Of a DNA stretch of 64,000 nucleotides, positions 46,171 to 56,230 are shown in pieces (position 1 is the stretch's first letter; every line of letters starts with the position of its first letter). Source of the DNA: an uncultured Desulfobacter sp. Lineage in GTDB: Bacteria; Desulfobacterota; Desulfobacteria; Desulfobacterales; Desulfobacteraceae. The position numbers and the translations under genes were made by a program. A model generated the notes under the pieces. The model was not told where the DNA came from. It did not search any database and saw only the letters and a list, made by a program, of their open reading frames with translations. The stretch lies in NCBI RefSeq assembly GCF_963665355.1, contig NZ_OY762229.1, forward strand, positions 3,286,001 to 3,350,000, in the 5' to 3' direction.

Positions 46171-49100
46171 TTATTCCTCCTGTTCCAGGTCCGATATAAA
46201 AGAATTTAGAATGGATGCGGCATCCTTAAATTGATATTTTTTAACCATTGTATCAAGTTCGGCCAGTTTGACGCTGTAACGTTGGGGCCAGTCAAACGCG
46301 GCCATTTCTCCAAGAACGGTTTTGGCAGGCTTGGGCGTGTATTTTTGTACATGGAATGCAAGATCCTTTAAAAAGATCAGCAGCTCTTCCTTGTTGCCCC
46401 GCCGCAGACTCTTATTGTTTTCTTCTGTTTTGGGCTGCATTGCAACTGGCGCCACAGCCGCTGCCGCAGCTTCATAGGCCGTTAAAAAATTGTGGCGCAA
46501 CGTTTCATTTTCAGGGGCGTTCATGTTTGATTTCAATGACGCTTCCAGTTCGGCTGCAACGGCCTGCAGGCCTCTTGCTCCGATGGTTCCGGCAAGGCCT
46601 TTGACCGTGTGGGCCAGGCGTACGGCCGTTTTCTGGTCACCCGACTCAACGGCCTGGTTGAATTCCAGCGCTGCGGGGCCATGTCCGGCATGAAATTTCA
46701 CCAATAACTCCTTGTAAAGCCAGGTATTGCCATTGGTCCTGGTCAGCCCCAGCCTTGTGTCAATCCCTTCCAGTGGGGGCAGTCCGGCTGTATCGGGATC
46801 TGTCTGGACAGAAGCCATGTATTGTTTCGGCAGCGGCCTTTCCCTGGGTGTTATCCACTTGATAAGGGTTTTATACAGCTCACTCGGGGCAACGGGTTTG
46901 GTGATGTAATCATTCATGCCCAGGCCCAGGATCTCTTCTTTGACCCCGGTCATGGCATCGGCGGTCATGGCGATGATGGGAATATCTTTCAGGCTCTTGT
47001 CGTCAAGGTTGCGAATTTTTGACGCGGCGGTCCTGCCGTCCATTTCAGGCATCTGCAGGTCCATGAGCACCGCATCAAACAATTTGTTTTCAAGGGATGC
47101 TTCCACCATGTCCACTCCGGCCCGGCCGTTATCGGCCACCTCCACATAAAAACCCTCTCCTTTGAGCAGTTCCAGGGCAAGCTGCTGGTTGATTTTATTG
47201 TCCTCCACCAGGAGCAGCCGGGCCCCCCGGATGCCGTTCAATTCTTGCGGCGTTGGGGTGTCCAAAACCTTTTTTTGCCTTTCGGTTCCATGGTCATCCT
47301 GCCCAAAGGCCTCCATCACCGCATCAAAGAGCATGGATTGGGTCAGGGGTTTTAGAAGAAAACCGTCCAGGCCCGCGCTTTGGGACTCCTCAATGATATC
47401 TTCCCGGCCATGGCCCGTGACAAGGATCACCTTGGGGGCCGGGACTTGGATCTTCCTGATCCGCCGGGCCGTCTCAATGCCGTCCATTGCCGGCATCTGC
47501 CAGTCCATGAACACCAGCTGGTACCGGGCATCCTGTGACCGGGACATCCTGGTAATCATATCCAGGGCCTGGGGGCCTGAGTGGGCTGTATCCACTTGAA
47601 AACCGAACTCTTTGAGATAAGACGTCAGCACCTGGCAGAAGGTATGGTTGTCATCCACCACCAGGGTCTTCATGCCGTTTAAGGTCTCCGGCACAATTTC
47701 CGGTTTTTTCTCAACTTTGTCCACCCGGCCCAGCCTGGCCGTAAACCAGAAAATGGAACCGCGGCCTGCGTGGCTTTCCACCCCGATTGCACCACCCATC
47801 AGCTCACTGAGCTTTTTGCAGATGACAAGTCCCAGTCCGGTACCTCCGTATTTGCGGGTGGTGGAGGTGTCAGCCTGCTGAAAGGATTGAAAAATACGTT
47901 GGGTCTGCTCCGGGGTCAGGCCGATGCCGGTGTCCCGGACCTCGAATTTGAGCATTGCCTGTGTCTCATTGATTTCAACAGGCGTGATGGAGACCTCGAT
48001 TTCGCCGGTTTCCGTAAATTTGAGGGCATTGTTGGACAGATTCAGCAGTATCTGCCCCAGCCGCAAAGGATCGCCCCTGAGGAACATAGGCACCCGGGCG
48101 TCCAGGTTGAAAATCAGTTCCAGCCCCTTTTCCTGGGCTTTGGCCGTAATCAGCCGGGAGAGGTTGTCCAGCACCTCATTAAGGTCAAAGGATATGTTTT
48201 CAACATCCAGTTTGCCGGCCTCAATTTTGGAAAAATCAAGGATGTCGTTGATGATCCTCAGCAGACTTTGGGCGGAAAGATGCACTTTTTCAATGTAATC
48301 CTTCTGCCTGGGCGTCAGATCCGTTTTCAGGGCCAGATGGCTCATGCCGATCACCGCGTTCATGGGCGTGCGGATCTCGTGACTCATATTGGCCAGAAAA
48401 TCGCTTTTGGCCTGGGTGGCGGCCTCGGCCCGGGCCTTTTCCTGGTCGAGGTCCTCCATCATTTTGCGCATGGCGGTCTGGGTTTGGTCAAGCTCCATGA
48501 TCCGATGTTCGAGGTCAACTTCCATCTGCTTTCTTTGGGTGATGTCCTCCTTGATGGCCACATAGTGGGTAACGGTTCCGTCCAAGCCCTTTATGGGGGC
48601 AATGGCGGCGGATTCCCAGAACAGGGTGCCATCCTTTTTTTTGTTTAAAAATTCACCCCGCCAGGTTTTTTCGGCTTTAATCGTCTGCCAGAGATCTTCA
48701 TAAACCTTTGGGGACTGTTGTCCGCTTTTGAGAAGGGCCGGGGTTTTTCCGATGGCTTCCCGGGCTGTGTATCCGGTGACCCGGCAGAATCTTGGATTGA
48801 CATACTCAATGATGCCCCGGGTATCTGTGATCACCACGGAGGTCGGACTTTGCTCCACTGCCACGGACAGCTTTTTCAGCGCTTCTTTGACAGCCTGAAT
48901 TTTTTTATTTTTCCGGATCAGAATTACCAGGAAAACCAGGACAACGGTGATAATGACAATGCCGGAGACAGCCATGGGCAGGATGATTTCGTACACCACC
49001 TTTTTTTCAAGCCCATGCTCAAACCTGACCGGAACCCATTTGTTAAAGGCTTTTTCCCGGACTTCCCTGTCCATGGACAAAAGAGTTTTTTCGATAATTG

Positions 49101-49854
49101 TGATGAAAAGGGGCCAGTCATTTCGTACGGCCATGCGCAGCCGTGTTTCCGGCCAGTCGGTCTGTGCAGTGATCTTCAGGTTGGTCCATCCGTTTTGGGA
49201 GATCAGGTATCCGGCCACGGCAGTGGAGGCAAAACAGATGTCAGCCTGCCCCAGGTGGACGGTCTGCATCACTTCCGGTACGGTTTTTTTAAAAACAAAT
49301 GTGAGATCCATGTTCCTGTATTCTGTCCTGAGCTTGCTGTATGCCGCAAGATCCGGATCCACGGCCGCACGTCGGCCCTTGATATCGTCTAATGTAACAA
49401 TATCGGTGATATCCTTTCTTGAGACAATCACCATGGGCAAAGTTAAATAGGGCTCCTGGGTAAAGTTTAAATAGACACTTCGCTCCGGCGTGCGGGAGAG
49501 GCAGGGCAGAAAATCGATCTGTTTCTGGTTGGCCAGTTTCAGTCCCTGGGCAAAGGACACATCCACCAGAACAAACTTCAGTTTCAGCTTTTCGGAAAGC
49601 ATGTGGATATATTCTGAAACAATTCCTTTGGGCTGACCCTCTTCCACAAAGGAGACCGGTTCATACTTTGGCGGGATAATGTACCGCATCGGGGTTTGAC
49701 GGTGGGCATTCAGCCACTGGTTCTCCTGGTCGGTGAATGGATGAAGTTCCTCAGCCTGTACCGGAAGAATAACTGCCAGGGCCAGCAGCACGGAAAAAAT
49801 AACCCCGGGAAGGGCTTGGGTTATTTTACACATTGGGCCCTTCTTCTTTATCAT
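46171..49854 (-). CDS. BvgS-like hybrid sensor histidine kinase
   Basis: 1227 residues. Order: signal peptide (to about 34), a periplasmic solute-binding domain of SBP_bac_3 type (40-270), one membrane helix ([20 protein letters not shown]), PAS (about 340-455), HisKA with phospho-His in [13 protein letters not shown], HATPase ([24 protein letters not shown]), a first receiver ([19 protein letters not shown]), a second receiver ([28 protein letters not shown]) and an HPt domain with His in [14 protein letters not shown]. All phosphorelay residues are present. The cognate output may be the co-transcribed GGDEF protein, since no separate response regulator lies nearby. ATGA overlap with that gene. 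Confidence 0.95.
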   Translation of the reverse strand: MIKKKGPMCKITQALPGVIFSVLLALAVILPVQAEELHPFTDQENQWLNAHRQTPMRYIIPPKYEPVSFVEEGQPKGIVSEYIHMLSEKLKLKFVLVDVSFAQGLKLANQKQIDFLPCLSRTPERSVYLNFTQEPYLTLPMVIVSRKDITDIVTLDDIKGRRAAVDPDLAAYSKLRTEYRNMDLTFVFKKTVPEVMQTVHLGQADICFASTAVAGYLISQNGWTNLKITAQTDWPETRLRMAVRNDWPLFITIIEKTLLSMDREVREKAFNKWVPVRFEHGLEKKVVYEIILPMAVSGIVIITVVLVFLVILIRKNKKIQAVKEALKKLSVAVEQSPTSVVITDTRGIIEYVNPRFCRVTGYTAREAIGKTPALLKSGQQSPKVYEDLWQTIKAEKTWRGEFLNKKKDGTLFWESAAIAPIKGLDGTVTHYVAIKEDITQRKQMEVDLEHRIMELDQTQTAMRKMMEDLDQEKARAEAATQAKSDFLANMSHEIRTPMNAVIGMSHLALKTDLTPRQKDYIEKVHLSAQSLLRIINDILDFSKIEAGKLDVENISFDLNEVLDNLSRLITAKAQEKGLELIFNLDARVPMFLRGDPLRLGQILLNLSNNALKFTETGEIEVSITPVEINETQAMLKFEVRDTGIGLTPEQTQRIFQSFQQADTSTTRKYGGTGLGLVICKKLSELMGGAIGVESHAGRGSIFWFTARLGRVDKVEKKPEIVPETLNGMKTLVVDDNHTFCQVLTSYLKEFGFQVDTAHSGPQALDMITRMSRSQDARYQLVFMDWQMPAMDGIETARRIRKIQVPAPKVILVTGHGREDIIEESQSAGLDGFLLKPLTQSMLFDAVMEAFGQDDHGTERQKKVLDTPTPQELNGIRGARLLLVEDNKINQQLALELLKGEGFYVEVADNGRAGVDMVEASLENKLFDAVLMDLQMPEMDGRTAASKIRNLDDKSLKDIPIIAMTADAMTGVKEEILGLGMNDYITKPVAPSELYKTLIKWITPRERPLPKQYMASVQTDPDTAGLPPLEGIDTRLGLTRTNGNTWLYKELLVKFHAGHGPAALEFNQAVESGDQKTAVRLAHTVKGLAGTIGARGLQAVAAELEASLKSNMNAPENETLRHNFLTAYEAAAAAVAPVAMQPKTEENNKSLRRGNKEELLIFLKDLAFHVQKYTPKPAKTVLGEMAAFDWPQRYSVKLAELDTMVKKYQFKDAASILNSFISDLEQEE

Positions 49855-51125
49855 CTCTTCTGCATGGATGCGGAACGATTTCTCCCTCCTTCCTTTGCCC
49901 TGTAAAGTGCCTGGTCTGCCATTCCAACAAGCATTTCAGGTCCATTGACCTGTGTGGGGTCCGGTACAACACTTGCGATGCCAAGGCTCAGGGAGACATA
50001 TTTTCTTACCTTGGAATTTTCATGGGGAATTTTCAGTGTTGCCACTTTGAACCGGATATTTTCCGAAATGGTGAGTGCATCTTCAATGCCTGTTTCCGGT
50101 AAAACAACAACAAACTCCTCGCCGCCGTATCGGGCTGACAAATCAGCGGGTCTTCTGGCCATGGATTCAATGGCTTTGGCTACTTTTTGAAGACATTCGT
50201 CACCGGCCTGGTGACCATAGGTATCATTATATACTTTGAAGAAGTCGATGTCGCAAAGAATGATTGAAAGGTTCTGTTTGTTTCTGGCCATCCGCTTCCA
50301 TTCCCGGTCAAGATATTCATCAAAACACCTTCTGTTGGGGATGTCGGTCAGGCCGTCCACCCGGGAGATACGCTGGAGCTGCTGGTTGAGCTTCAGAAGT
50401 TTGTCCTCGGCATTTTTCAGGTCGGAAATGTTAATAAGAAATCCATAGTAGCCGACATATCGTTCCTTGTCGTTTTTTATAACCCGTGCACGGGCCAGCA
50501 CCTCTTCGGTTCGCCCGTCTTGTGTGGCAATTTGAGCCCGGTATCTGTGCACCTCTTCAGCCTCAAACAGTTGAAAGAAAAAATCTTGTGAAACCTCTTT
50601 TTCGGCAAACAGATCGTCGTTAAGATTTTTTATATTCTCAATGGCCTGCTCTGTGGATTCATATCCGAGCATCCACGCCAGTTCCGGATTGGCTAATTCC
50701 AGTTTGCCGTTCAAATCAGCCTGGAAAATACCAATGGGTGAATGTTTGATAAAATGGTCAAGCAGATGGTCCTCAGTCTTCGGCATTAAAGCTTCCGCTG
50801 GTGCAATGACATCATTGCCGGGCTCACCGGCTTTTTGTGTGCTGTTGATAAGTTGACTGCCGGACTGCGCGTCTGCCATGGGGCACTGATCCGGAAATTG
50901 GTTCATCAGGACATCAACAATGTTTTTTTCAACGATCCAGTTTTTATTTTTTGTAAGGGCATGGATTGCCGTTATAATTTTTATTTTGGACAGGGGGTGC
51001 TTTTTTATTCCGCCTTCAATAATATATTCCCTGAAAAAGATATCGTAGCGATAAAAATAATCAAGCAGCGTGTTGGTTGGTATTCCCGTTTTTTTCGCCA
51101 TCTCAATCATTGATAGATATTGCAT
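49851..51125 (-). CDS. Diguanylate cyclase with MerR-like N-terminus and PAS domain
   Basis: 424 residues. The N-terminus (YLSMIEMAKKTGIPTNTLLD, then HPLSKIKIITAIHALTKNKN) looks like a MerR-type helix-turn-helix. A PAS domain follows (HSPIGIFQADLNGKLELANP) with PAC region (VGYYGFLINISDLKNAE), then a GGDEF domain: DGLTDIPNRRCFDEYLDRE, DIDFFKVYNDTYGHQAGDEC and the active site RYGGEEFVVVLP. The active GGEEF signature predicts c-di-GMP synthesis. ATG 51125 is chosen because the MerR-like part starts there; 24 upstream codons are open. It overlaps the hybrid kinase gene by four bases, so the two are coupled. Confidence 0.9.
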   Translation of the reverse strand: MQYLSMIEMAKKTGIPTNTLLDYFYRYDIFFREYIIEGGIKKHPLSKIKIITAIHALTKNKNWIVEKNIVDVLMNQFPDQCPMADAQSGSQLINSTQKAGEPGNDVIAPAEALMPKTEDHLLDHFIKHSPIGIFQADLNGKLELANPELAWMLGYESTEQAIENIKNLNDDLFAEKEVSQDFFFQLFEAEEVHRYRAQIATQDGRTEEVLARARVIKNDKERYVGYYGFLINISDLKNAEDKLLKLNQQLQRISRVDGLTDIPNRRCFDEYLDREWKRMARNKQNLSIILCDIDFFKVYNDTYGHQAGDECLQKVAKAIESMARRPADLSARYGGEEFVVVLPETGIEDALTISENIRFKVATLKIPHENSKVRKYVSLSLGIASVVPDPTQVNGPEMLVGMADQALYRAKEGGRNRSASMQKR

Positions 51126-51410
51126 GGTATCTCTCGTATTGAATTGAATGTTTTGTAATTTAAAACACATGGTATATAGATCTTCCTGCTGTGTCAAACA
51201 ACATTGTACATCCCACAGGGGGCAAAGTTTTATGTTCCGCCCTGTTTTATTGCTGGGATTTGAAGATCAGATTGGACGAATTTGCCGGCAAAAAAGTATC
51301 GCCAGATCATGAAAATGACGATAGAATCTGGTTTTGTGGAACCAGGTCCTGGGTCTGAGCCTTGGGCCTGCCTGGTAAAAAATAAAAATTATTCATTGGC
51401 TGAATCCAGT

Positions 51411-52670
51411 ATGGAACATAATATTGTCATATATAACGGCATCCTGTTGACCATGGAAGAAGGAGTGCCCGTAATTGAAGACGGGTTTGTTCATGTCAGG
51501 CAGGGCAAAATTGTCCACTGCGGGCCTAACCATTCGGATCTTGTTGAAAATCTGTCACGGCACGGCGCCCGTATGATTGATGCCCGGGGCGGGATTATTA
51601 TGCCCGGACTTGTGAACGGGCATACCCATACACCCATGTCCATGTTCCGGGGCCTGGCCGATGATCTGCCTTTGGAAGTCTGGCTTAATGAGCACATTTT
51701 CCCTGCCGAGGCAAGGGATGTCAACCCGGAATCCGTGGAGAAATGGGCGGCCCACTCCTGCAGGGAGATGCTGGCCGGCGGCATTACCACCTGCTGTGAC
51801 GGGTATTTTCTGGAAGAATATGCGGCAAAGGCCATGGCCGATACCGGTATCCGGGCCGTGGCCGGTCAGGGCGTGATTGATTTTCCCGCCCCCGGCGTTT
51901 CGGATCCGTGTGGCAACATTGACCATGCCAAAGCCTTTATTGAGAAAATCTGCGGTTTGTCTGACAGGGTTCGTCCGTCCGTGTTCTGCCATTCCCCTTA
52001 CACCTGTTCAAAACAGACCCTTGTGGCGGGCAAGAATCTTGCCCGGGACAAAGGGGTGCTGTTCCAGATCCATGCCGCCGAGACCCGGGCCGAGCCGGGC
52101 ATGATTAAAGAGAACAAAAATATGTCCGTGATTGCCTACCTGGACAGCCTGGGTATTCTTGATCCGGACACACTTTTAATCCACTGCGTGTGGCTGGATG
52201 AAAAGGACATTGATATCATTGCCCGGCGCGGGTGCGCCGTGATTCACTGTCCGGAATCCAATATGAAGCTGGCATCCGGGGTGGCGCCGGTGCCGGACAT
52301 GGTTTCTGCCGGTCTGACCGTGGGGCTTGGCACGGACGGGTGCGCCTCCAACAATGACCAGGATATATTTTCTGAAATGGGCACGGCCGCCAAACTGCAC
52401 AAGGCTGTGCGCCTGGATCCCTGTGTCATGGATGCCCGCACCTGCCTGAAAATGGCCACCATTGACGGTGCAAAAGCGTTGGGACTGGGTGATGTGACAG
52501 GTTCCATACGCCCGGGCAAGGCCGGGGACATTATTGTGGTGGACACCACCGGTCTTCACATGACCCCCATGCATGATCCCTATTCAGGTCTGGTGTATGC
52601 GGCAAGGGCTTCGGATGTCCTATGGGTAATGGTGGACGGCAAAGTGCGTTTCAGAAAGAATTTGTCCTGA
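51411..52670 (+). CDS. mtaD: Amidohydrolase, 5'-methylthioadenosine/S-adenosylhomocysteine deaminase type
   Basis: About 419 residues of the TRZ/ATZ branch. Metal ligands: GHTHTPMSMFRGLADDLPL (HxH), HAAETRAEPG, HCVWLDEKD and LGTDGCASNNDQDIFSEM. These match SAH/MTA deaminases, which turn the adenosine moiety into inosine and so recycle products of SAM-dependent reactions. Alternative substrates such as guanine or chlorohydrolase-type triazines belong to the same superfamily. The frame is open upstream to 51282, but ATG 51411 matches the usual family start (MEHNIVIYNGILLTM); neither start has a strong ribosome site. Confidence 0.88.
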   Translation: MEHNIVIYNGILLTMEEGVPVIEDGFVHVRQGKIVHCGPNHSDLVENLSRHGARMIDARGGIIMPGLVNGHTHTPMSMFRGLADDLPLEVWLNEHIFPAEARDVNPESVEKWAAHSCREMLAGGITTCCDGYFLEEYAAKAMADTGIRAVAGQGVIDFPAPGVSDPCGNIDHAKAFIEKICGLSDRVRPSVFCHSPYTCSKQTLVAGKNLARDKGVLFQIHAAETRAEPGMIKENKNMSVIAYLDSLGILDPDTLLIHCVWLDEKDIDIIARRGCAVIHCPESNMKLASGVAPVPDMVSAGLTVGLGTDGCASNNDQDIFSEMGTAAKLHKAVRLDPCVMDARTCLKMATIDGAKALGLGDVTGSIRPGKAGDIIVVDTTGLHMTPMHDPYSGLVYAARASDVLWVMVDGKVRFRKNLS

Positions 52671-52677
52671 AAAAAAT

Positions 52678-52709
52678 CCGCCTGTCAATCCCAGGGGAGT
52701 GACAGGCGG
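52678..52709. terminator. Hairpin after the amidohydrolase gene
   Basis: A perfect 10-bp stem (CCGCCTGTCA / TGACAGGCGG) with a 12-nt loop begins 7 nt after the stop codon. There is no T-run on the plus strand, so it is a weak or rho-assisted terminator. Confidence 0.6.
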
Positions 52710-52732
52710 GGTCATACGGATAATTCAGAGCG

Positions 52733-52787
52733 CCAGAGTCAGGTTCAGAGTCAGTATAAGAGCATCAGCATCAGGTTCAGCATCAAT
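52733..52787. repeat. Short degenerate TCA/CAG-rich repeat
   Basis: The stretch alternates CAGAGTCAGGTTCAGAGTCAG and GCATCAGCATCAGGTTCAGC-type units, hexamer-based and imperfect. Apart from it, the roughly 280 bp before the NADAR gene holds nothing I can name. Confidence 0.5.
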
Positions 52788-52954
52788 TATTATCCTATAG
52801 TCACCGCCTGTATAGTACCGGTAATTATTCAAGTCAACGGAAAATTGTGAATGATTGTATAAAAGCGATTGGTAGTTTATAGAGTATGTTAGATGGCCCC
52901 TATTTGCGTTGCGGTCACTGTGGACCGCTTCCGCCCCAAGGAGAACAATTGCCG

Positions 52955-53371
52955 ATGATTGAACAAGATATCTATTCGAATTTATCCGTCATTCCTTTTA
53001 CCATTGATTCGTTCACCTGGCACTCGGCTGAACAGTTCTATCAGGCATCGAAATTTACGGACCAGGAGATCATTATGAAAATCAAAGCATGCCCCAATCC
53101 GTTTCGGTGTGCGGCCATGGGGCAAACCCGAAAATTCAGGATCCGGGATGATTGGGAGGATATCAAGGTTTCGGTGATGGAGCGTGCCATACGTGCCCGG
53201 TTTGACCAGCATCCCGAGCTGGCTGCAATACTTAAACGAAGTAAAGGAACCCTGTATGACCATTCGGCCGCAGACAGTTTCTGGGGCGTCGGGTTTGATG
53301 ATGACCAGCCGTGTAATGTCACAGGCAAGATTTTAATGAAAATCCGGGAGGAGTTGCAGGCCGTCAGCTGA
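52955..53371 (+). CDS. NADAR family protein (YbiA-like, predicted N-glycosidase)
   Basis: About 138 residues. The family core is visible: WHSAEQFYQASKF, PNPFRCAAMGQTRKFRI, HPELAAILKRSKG and FWGVGFDDDQPCNVTGKILM. NADAR proteins cleave N-glycosidic bonds in riboflavin precursors or ADP-ribosylated guanine. The N-terminus lacks the usual Phe-Ser-Asn-Phe motif, replaced by IYSNLSVIPF. AAGGAG lies 11 nt before ATG 52955 and 5 nt before an in-frame TTG two codons earlier; a longer start at 52886 has no ribosome site. Confidence 0.82.
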   Translation: MIEQDIYSNLSVIPFTIDSFTWHSAEQFYQASKFTDQEIIMKIKACPNPFRCAAMGQTRKFRIRDDWEDIKVSVMERAIRARFDQHPELAAILKRSKGTLYDHSAADSFWGVGFDDDQPCNVTGKILMKIREELQAVS

Positions 53372-53374
53372 TTG

Positions 53375-53640
53375 GATTTTTAGCCAGGAAACGTCCGATT
53401 TCATCCAGAAAATTGGGGGTAAAAATTCCGGAATCCGCTTTTTCAGCAATTTCATCTTATATTCCCGGTAACCACCGGAAACCTGTATGCCCATGGCATA
53501 AGTCCGACCCTTTAGCCCGACTATTGCGGCATCTTTTTTGCCGTTTTCACCACCAAAGAACATATCAGCCATGTCCAGGTTGATCCGTATCCTTCGCACA
53601 TTTTAAAAAATTGACGATTTCGCCGTCTGTGGCAAGATAT
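53375..53640 (-). pseudogene. Possible decayed gene, unidentified
   Basis: On the minus strand, three frames in succession read protein-like: YLATDGEIVNFLK, then MADMFFGGENGKKDAAIVG..., then DEIAEKADSGIFTPNFLDEI up to a stop near 53370. Two frameshifts would be needed to join them. I do not recognise the family. It could also be chance. Confidence 0.3.
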
Positions 53641-53834
53641 CCAACATCTGTTGTTAGTTTTAATTATATTGGGATTTTTTTTCTTTTGGGGTTTTGCTGC
53701 CAGGGGGCAACAATGGGACCGGTTTGAAAATTATCAGTTGAGATAAAGATGATGTTCATTTCGATAAAAATAGCAGGAATAAGTGTATTGACAAATCATC
53801 AATTGCCGTACATAGTGCTGACTTGAAAATTGAC

Positions 53835-53930
53835 GTTTGCTGGGGGGGCTTTAACCGGCTGAGAAGGAAGATATTCCTGACCCTTGGAACCTGATGCGGA
53901 TAATGCCGACGAAGGGAAGCGGATGCAAAC
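53835..53930 (+). promoter_or_regulatory. TPP (thiamin pyrophosphate) riboswitch
   Basis: The THI-box core is clear: CTGAGA at about 53859, then ACCCTTGGAACCTGATGCGG, TAATGCCGACGAAGGGA. P1 is GTTTGC (53835-53840) with GCAAAC (53925-53930). The expression platform lies in the 156 nt before thiM, which contain a 7-bp hairpin (53999-54016) but no T-run. It should switch off thiM and the transporter when TPP is high. Confidence 0.96.
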
Positions 53931-54086
53931 TTAAAGTTTCCATTTATTCCGCCGTTTGTTTCCCTTGATAAAATTTGTGGTGTGCCGCAGGCTTCCTTAA
54001 CGACCTTATGGTCGTTCGCCTCTTTCAGCCTGGTTATGTTTATGTTTCCCCGCAGTGGGAACAAAACCAAAGGATAAAGAGAGCAC

Positions 54087-54953
54087 ATGCACACCCAGAA
54101 ACTTGCCGAAAATATTAATGGTCTTTTAACCGCATTGCGGGATAAAAGGCCTTTAATCCATGTGGTGACCAATTTTGTTGTGATGAACCAGACCGCCAAC
54201 GCGCTTCTGGCCCTTGGGGCTTCACCCATGATGTCCTGGGCGGAGCAGGATGCCGCGTATATGTCCGGTGTCTCAGACGCCCTTTGCATCAATACCGGCA
54301 CCCCGGTTCCGGATCGCATTTCCACCATGAAATTCTTGATGTCCCTTGCCGAAGGTTCGGGAAAACCCGTTGTCCTGGACCCTGTTGGTGCCGGTGCCGG
54401 TCCCTTTCGCACCGGCATTGCCCGGGAACTTGGCGCCTTTGCCCCGGAAAAGATCATCCGGGGCAATCCATCGGAAATCTGCGCCCTTGCCGGAGGTCAT
54501 TTATCCTCCAGGGGGGTGGAAAGCGGGATCTCCCCGGAACAGGCCAGGTCTATTCTGACCGGACATGGTCGGCCCGACCCAAACGCAGTTGAGTTGCCGG
54601 ACGGTGCCAGGACTCTTCTGTCCACCGCATCGGCCCTGGCTGTCAGCGGGAAAACAGATATGGTGCTGGGGCCGGACAAAATGGTCAGGATTTTCAACGG
54701 ATCTGAACTCATGGGTCTTGTCACCGGTACCGGCTGCATGCTTTCCGCCATCTGTGCCGCTTTTTATGCCGTGGCGGAAAACGGTTTTGACGCTGCAGTT
54801 GCAAGCGTTGCGGTCACAGGCATTGCCGGGGAATTGGCCGCAGCACGGGTGAGCGGTCCTGGGTTTTTTCTGCCCCATTTCGTGGACAGTCTGTACACCA
54901 TTGGTGAAGTCGATATTCATAAGTATCTGAGAGCTGAAGTTCACTGTTTCTGA
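54087..54953 (+). CDS. thiM: Hydroxyethylthiazole kinase
   Basis: 288 residues, normal for ThiM, which phosphorylates 4-methyl-5-hydroxyethylthiazole in thiamin salvage. HVVTNFVVMNQTANALLALG, VVLDPVGAGAGPFRT, IRGNPSEICALAGG and the catalytic Cys in GTGTGCMLSAI mark the ribokinase-like fold. It lies directly under the TPP riboswitch and 16 nt before the transporter gene. Confidence 0.96.
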   Translation: MHTQKLAENINGLLTALRDKRPLIHVVTNFVVMNQTANALLALGASPMMSWAEQDAAYMSGVSDALCINTGTPVPDRISTMKFLMSLAEGSGKPVVLDPVGAGAGPFRTGIARELGAFAPEKIIRGNPSEICALAGGHLSSRGVESGISPEQARSILTGHGRPDPNAVELPDGARTLLSTASALAVSGKTDMVLGPDKMVRIFNGSELMGLVTGTGCMLSAICAAFYAVAENGFDAAVASVAVTGIAGELAAARVSGPGFFLPHFVDSLYTIGEVDIHKYLRAEVHCF

Positions 54954-54969
54954 TTTACAGGAGACCATT

Positions 54970-56211
54970 ATGGCTGATTTAAATGACGATCAAACCGGTT
55001 CATCGCAAAAGGGCATGACTTTCAAACGCATGATATCTGCGCTGGGGCCTGCCTGGATCATCAGTGCCGTGGCTGCCGGTCCGGGCACCACCTTAAGTGT
55101 TGCCAAGGCCGGCGGGACCTATGGCTATGATTTTTTATGGGTGGTGGTGCTCAGCGTAGTGCTGGCCTTTGTCTGCCAGTACATGGCCGCCAAGACCGCC
55201 CTTATCGGGGGCCGCGGGATTGTCTCCATTGTGCAGGAGAAATGGGGCAGCCTGCCGGCCTGGTTTGTGGCACTGGACGCCCTGGCCGTAATCTGGCTGT
55301 GCAATGTGGTGCTTTTAAAAATTTTGATTGCCGTGACCGAATATGTCACAGGACTTGCCGTGCCCTGGTGGGGTATCGTGTTTACCCTGGCGTTCTATCT
55401 TCTGGTGGCCCACGGTGGATACAGGATTGTGGAGATCTTCTGCAAGGTTATTGTCTCTTTGCTTGTGGTCTGTTTTATCGGTACTCTGTTTATTGCAAAG
55501 CCGGATCTGGGCATGGCCATCGGCGGGTTAGTACCGGATCTGTCCCATTTCGGAAAAGCTGAAATTCTCATGATGACCGCCATCATGGGCGGTTCCATCC
55601 ATGTGACCATCTTGTCCATGCAGACCTATACCGTGCATGAAAAAGGGTGGGGTGTGGAGGATTTGGGGGCCGCCCGTTGGGATACGGCCCTTTCTCTGCT
55701 CGGGGCATTCGGGCTTTACTGTACGGCCATCTACCTGACCGGGGCCTGTGTTCTTAATCCGGCAGGCATCCATGTGAATACCCTTTTTGAGATGGCCGAT
55801 GCCATCACGCCGCTTCTGGGAACCTATGCCCATGGCTTCTTTTGCCTGGGGATATGGTGTGCGGTGTTTTCAACGATTATGCCCACATTCATTGCCGCGG
55901 CCTATGTACTCGGGGATAAAATGAGCTGGGATATGCAGCCCCAAAGCCGCCGGTACCGGCTGACGATTCTGGCGGGGTGCCTTATTGCCCTTCCCGGGGC
56001 CTTTCTTACCGGCAGGCCGGTCAACCTGTTGCTGATTATGCTGGCCCTGTCGTTTCTGGGTACCCCTTTGTTTGTGGGGATATTTTTATGGTTGCTCAAT
56101 GATAAAAACTGGGCAAAACAGTACAGAAACGGTCCCGTGTTAAACATTGCAGGCGGATGCGCGCTGGTGGTGACCCTGTTTTTAGGGGCTAAGTGGGTCT
56201 GGGGGCTCTAG
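54970..56211 (+). CDS. Nramp-related transporter lacking canonical metal motifs, probably for a thiamin-related substrate
   Basis: 413 residues, about eleven membrane helices, Nramp/SLC11 fold. In helix 1 the metal-binding DPGN is replaced (ISAVAAGPGTTLSVAKAG), and in helix 6 the MPH motif is replaced (AIMGGSIHVTILSMQ). The Asp, Asn and Met that bind Mn2+ in true Nramp proteins are therefore missing. The gene is 16 nt after thiM in the TPP-riboswitch operon. Uptake of hydroxyethylthiazole, thiamin or another precursor is a reasonable inference; Mn2+ transport is unlikely. An AGGAGACC ribosome site precedes the ATG. Confidence 0.85.
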   Translation: MADLNDDQTGSSQKGMTFKRMISALGPAWIISAVAAGPGTTLSVAKAGGTYGYDFLWVVVLSVVLAFVCQYMAAKTALIGGRGIVSIVQEKWGSLPAWFVALDALAVIWLCNVVLLKILIAVTEYVTGLAVPWWGIVFTLAFYLLVAHGGYRIVEIFCKVIVSLLVVCFIGTLFIAKPDLGMAIGGLVPDLSHFGKAEILMMTAIMGGSIHVTILSMQTYTVHEKGWGVEDLGAARWDTALSLLGAFGLYCTAIYLTGACVLNPAGIHVNTLFEMADAITPLLGTYAHGFFCLGIWCAVFSTIMPTFIAAAYVLGDKMSWDMQPQSRRYRLTILAGCLIALPGAFLTGRPVNLLLIMLALSFLGTPLFVGIFLWLLNDKNWAKQYRNGPVLNIAGGCALVVTLFLGAKWVWGL

Positions 56212-56230
56212 GTTCAGGGCATAGCCGTAT

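Noticed and set aside
47770..48648. A 292-codon open frame on the plus strand inside the hybrid kinase gene
   Set aside because: It is antisense to HisKA/HATPase coding sequence and has no recognisable domain.
53999..54016. Hairpin before thiM as intrinsic terminator of the riboswitch
   Set aside because: The 7-bp stem has no following T-run, so I do not call it a terminator.
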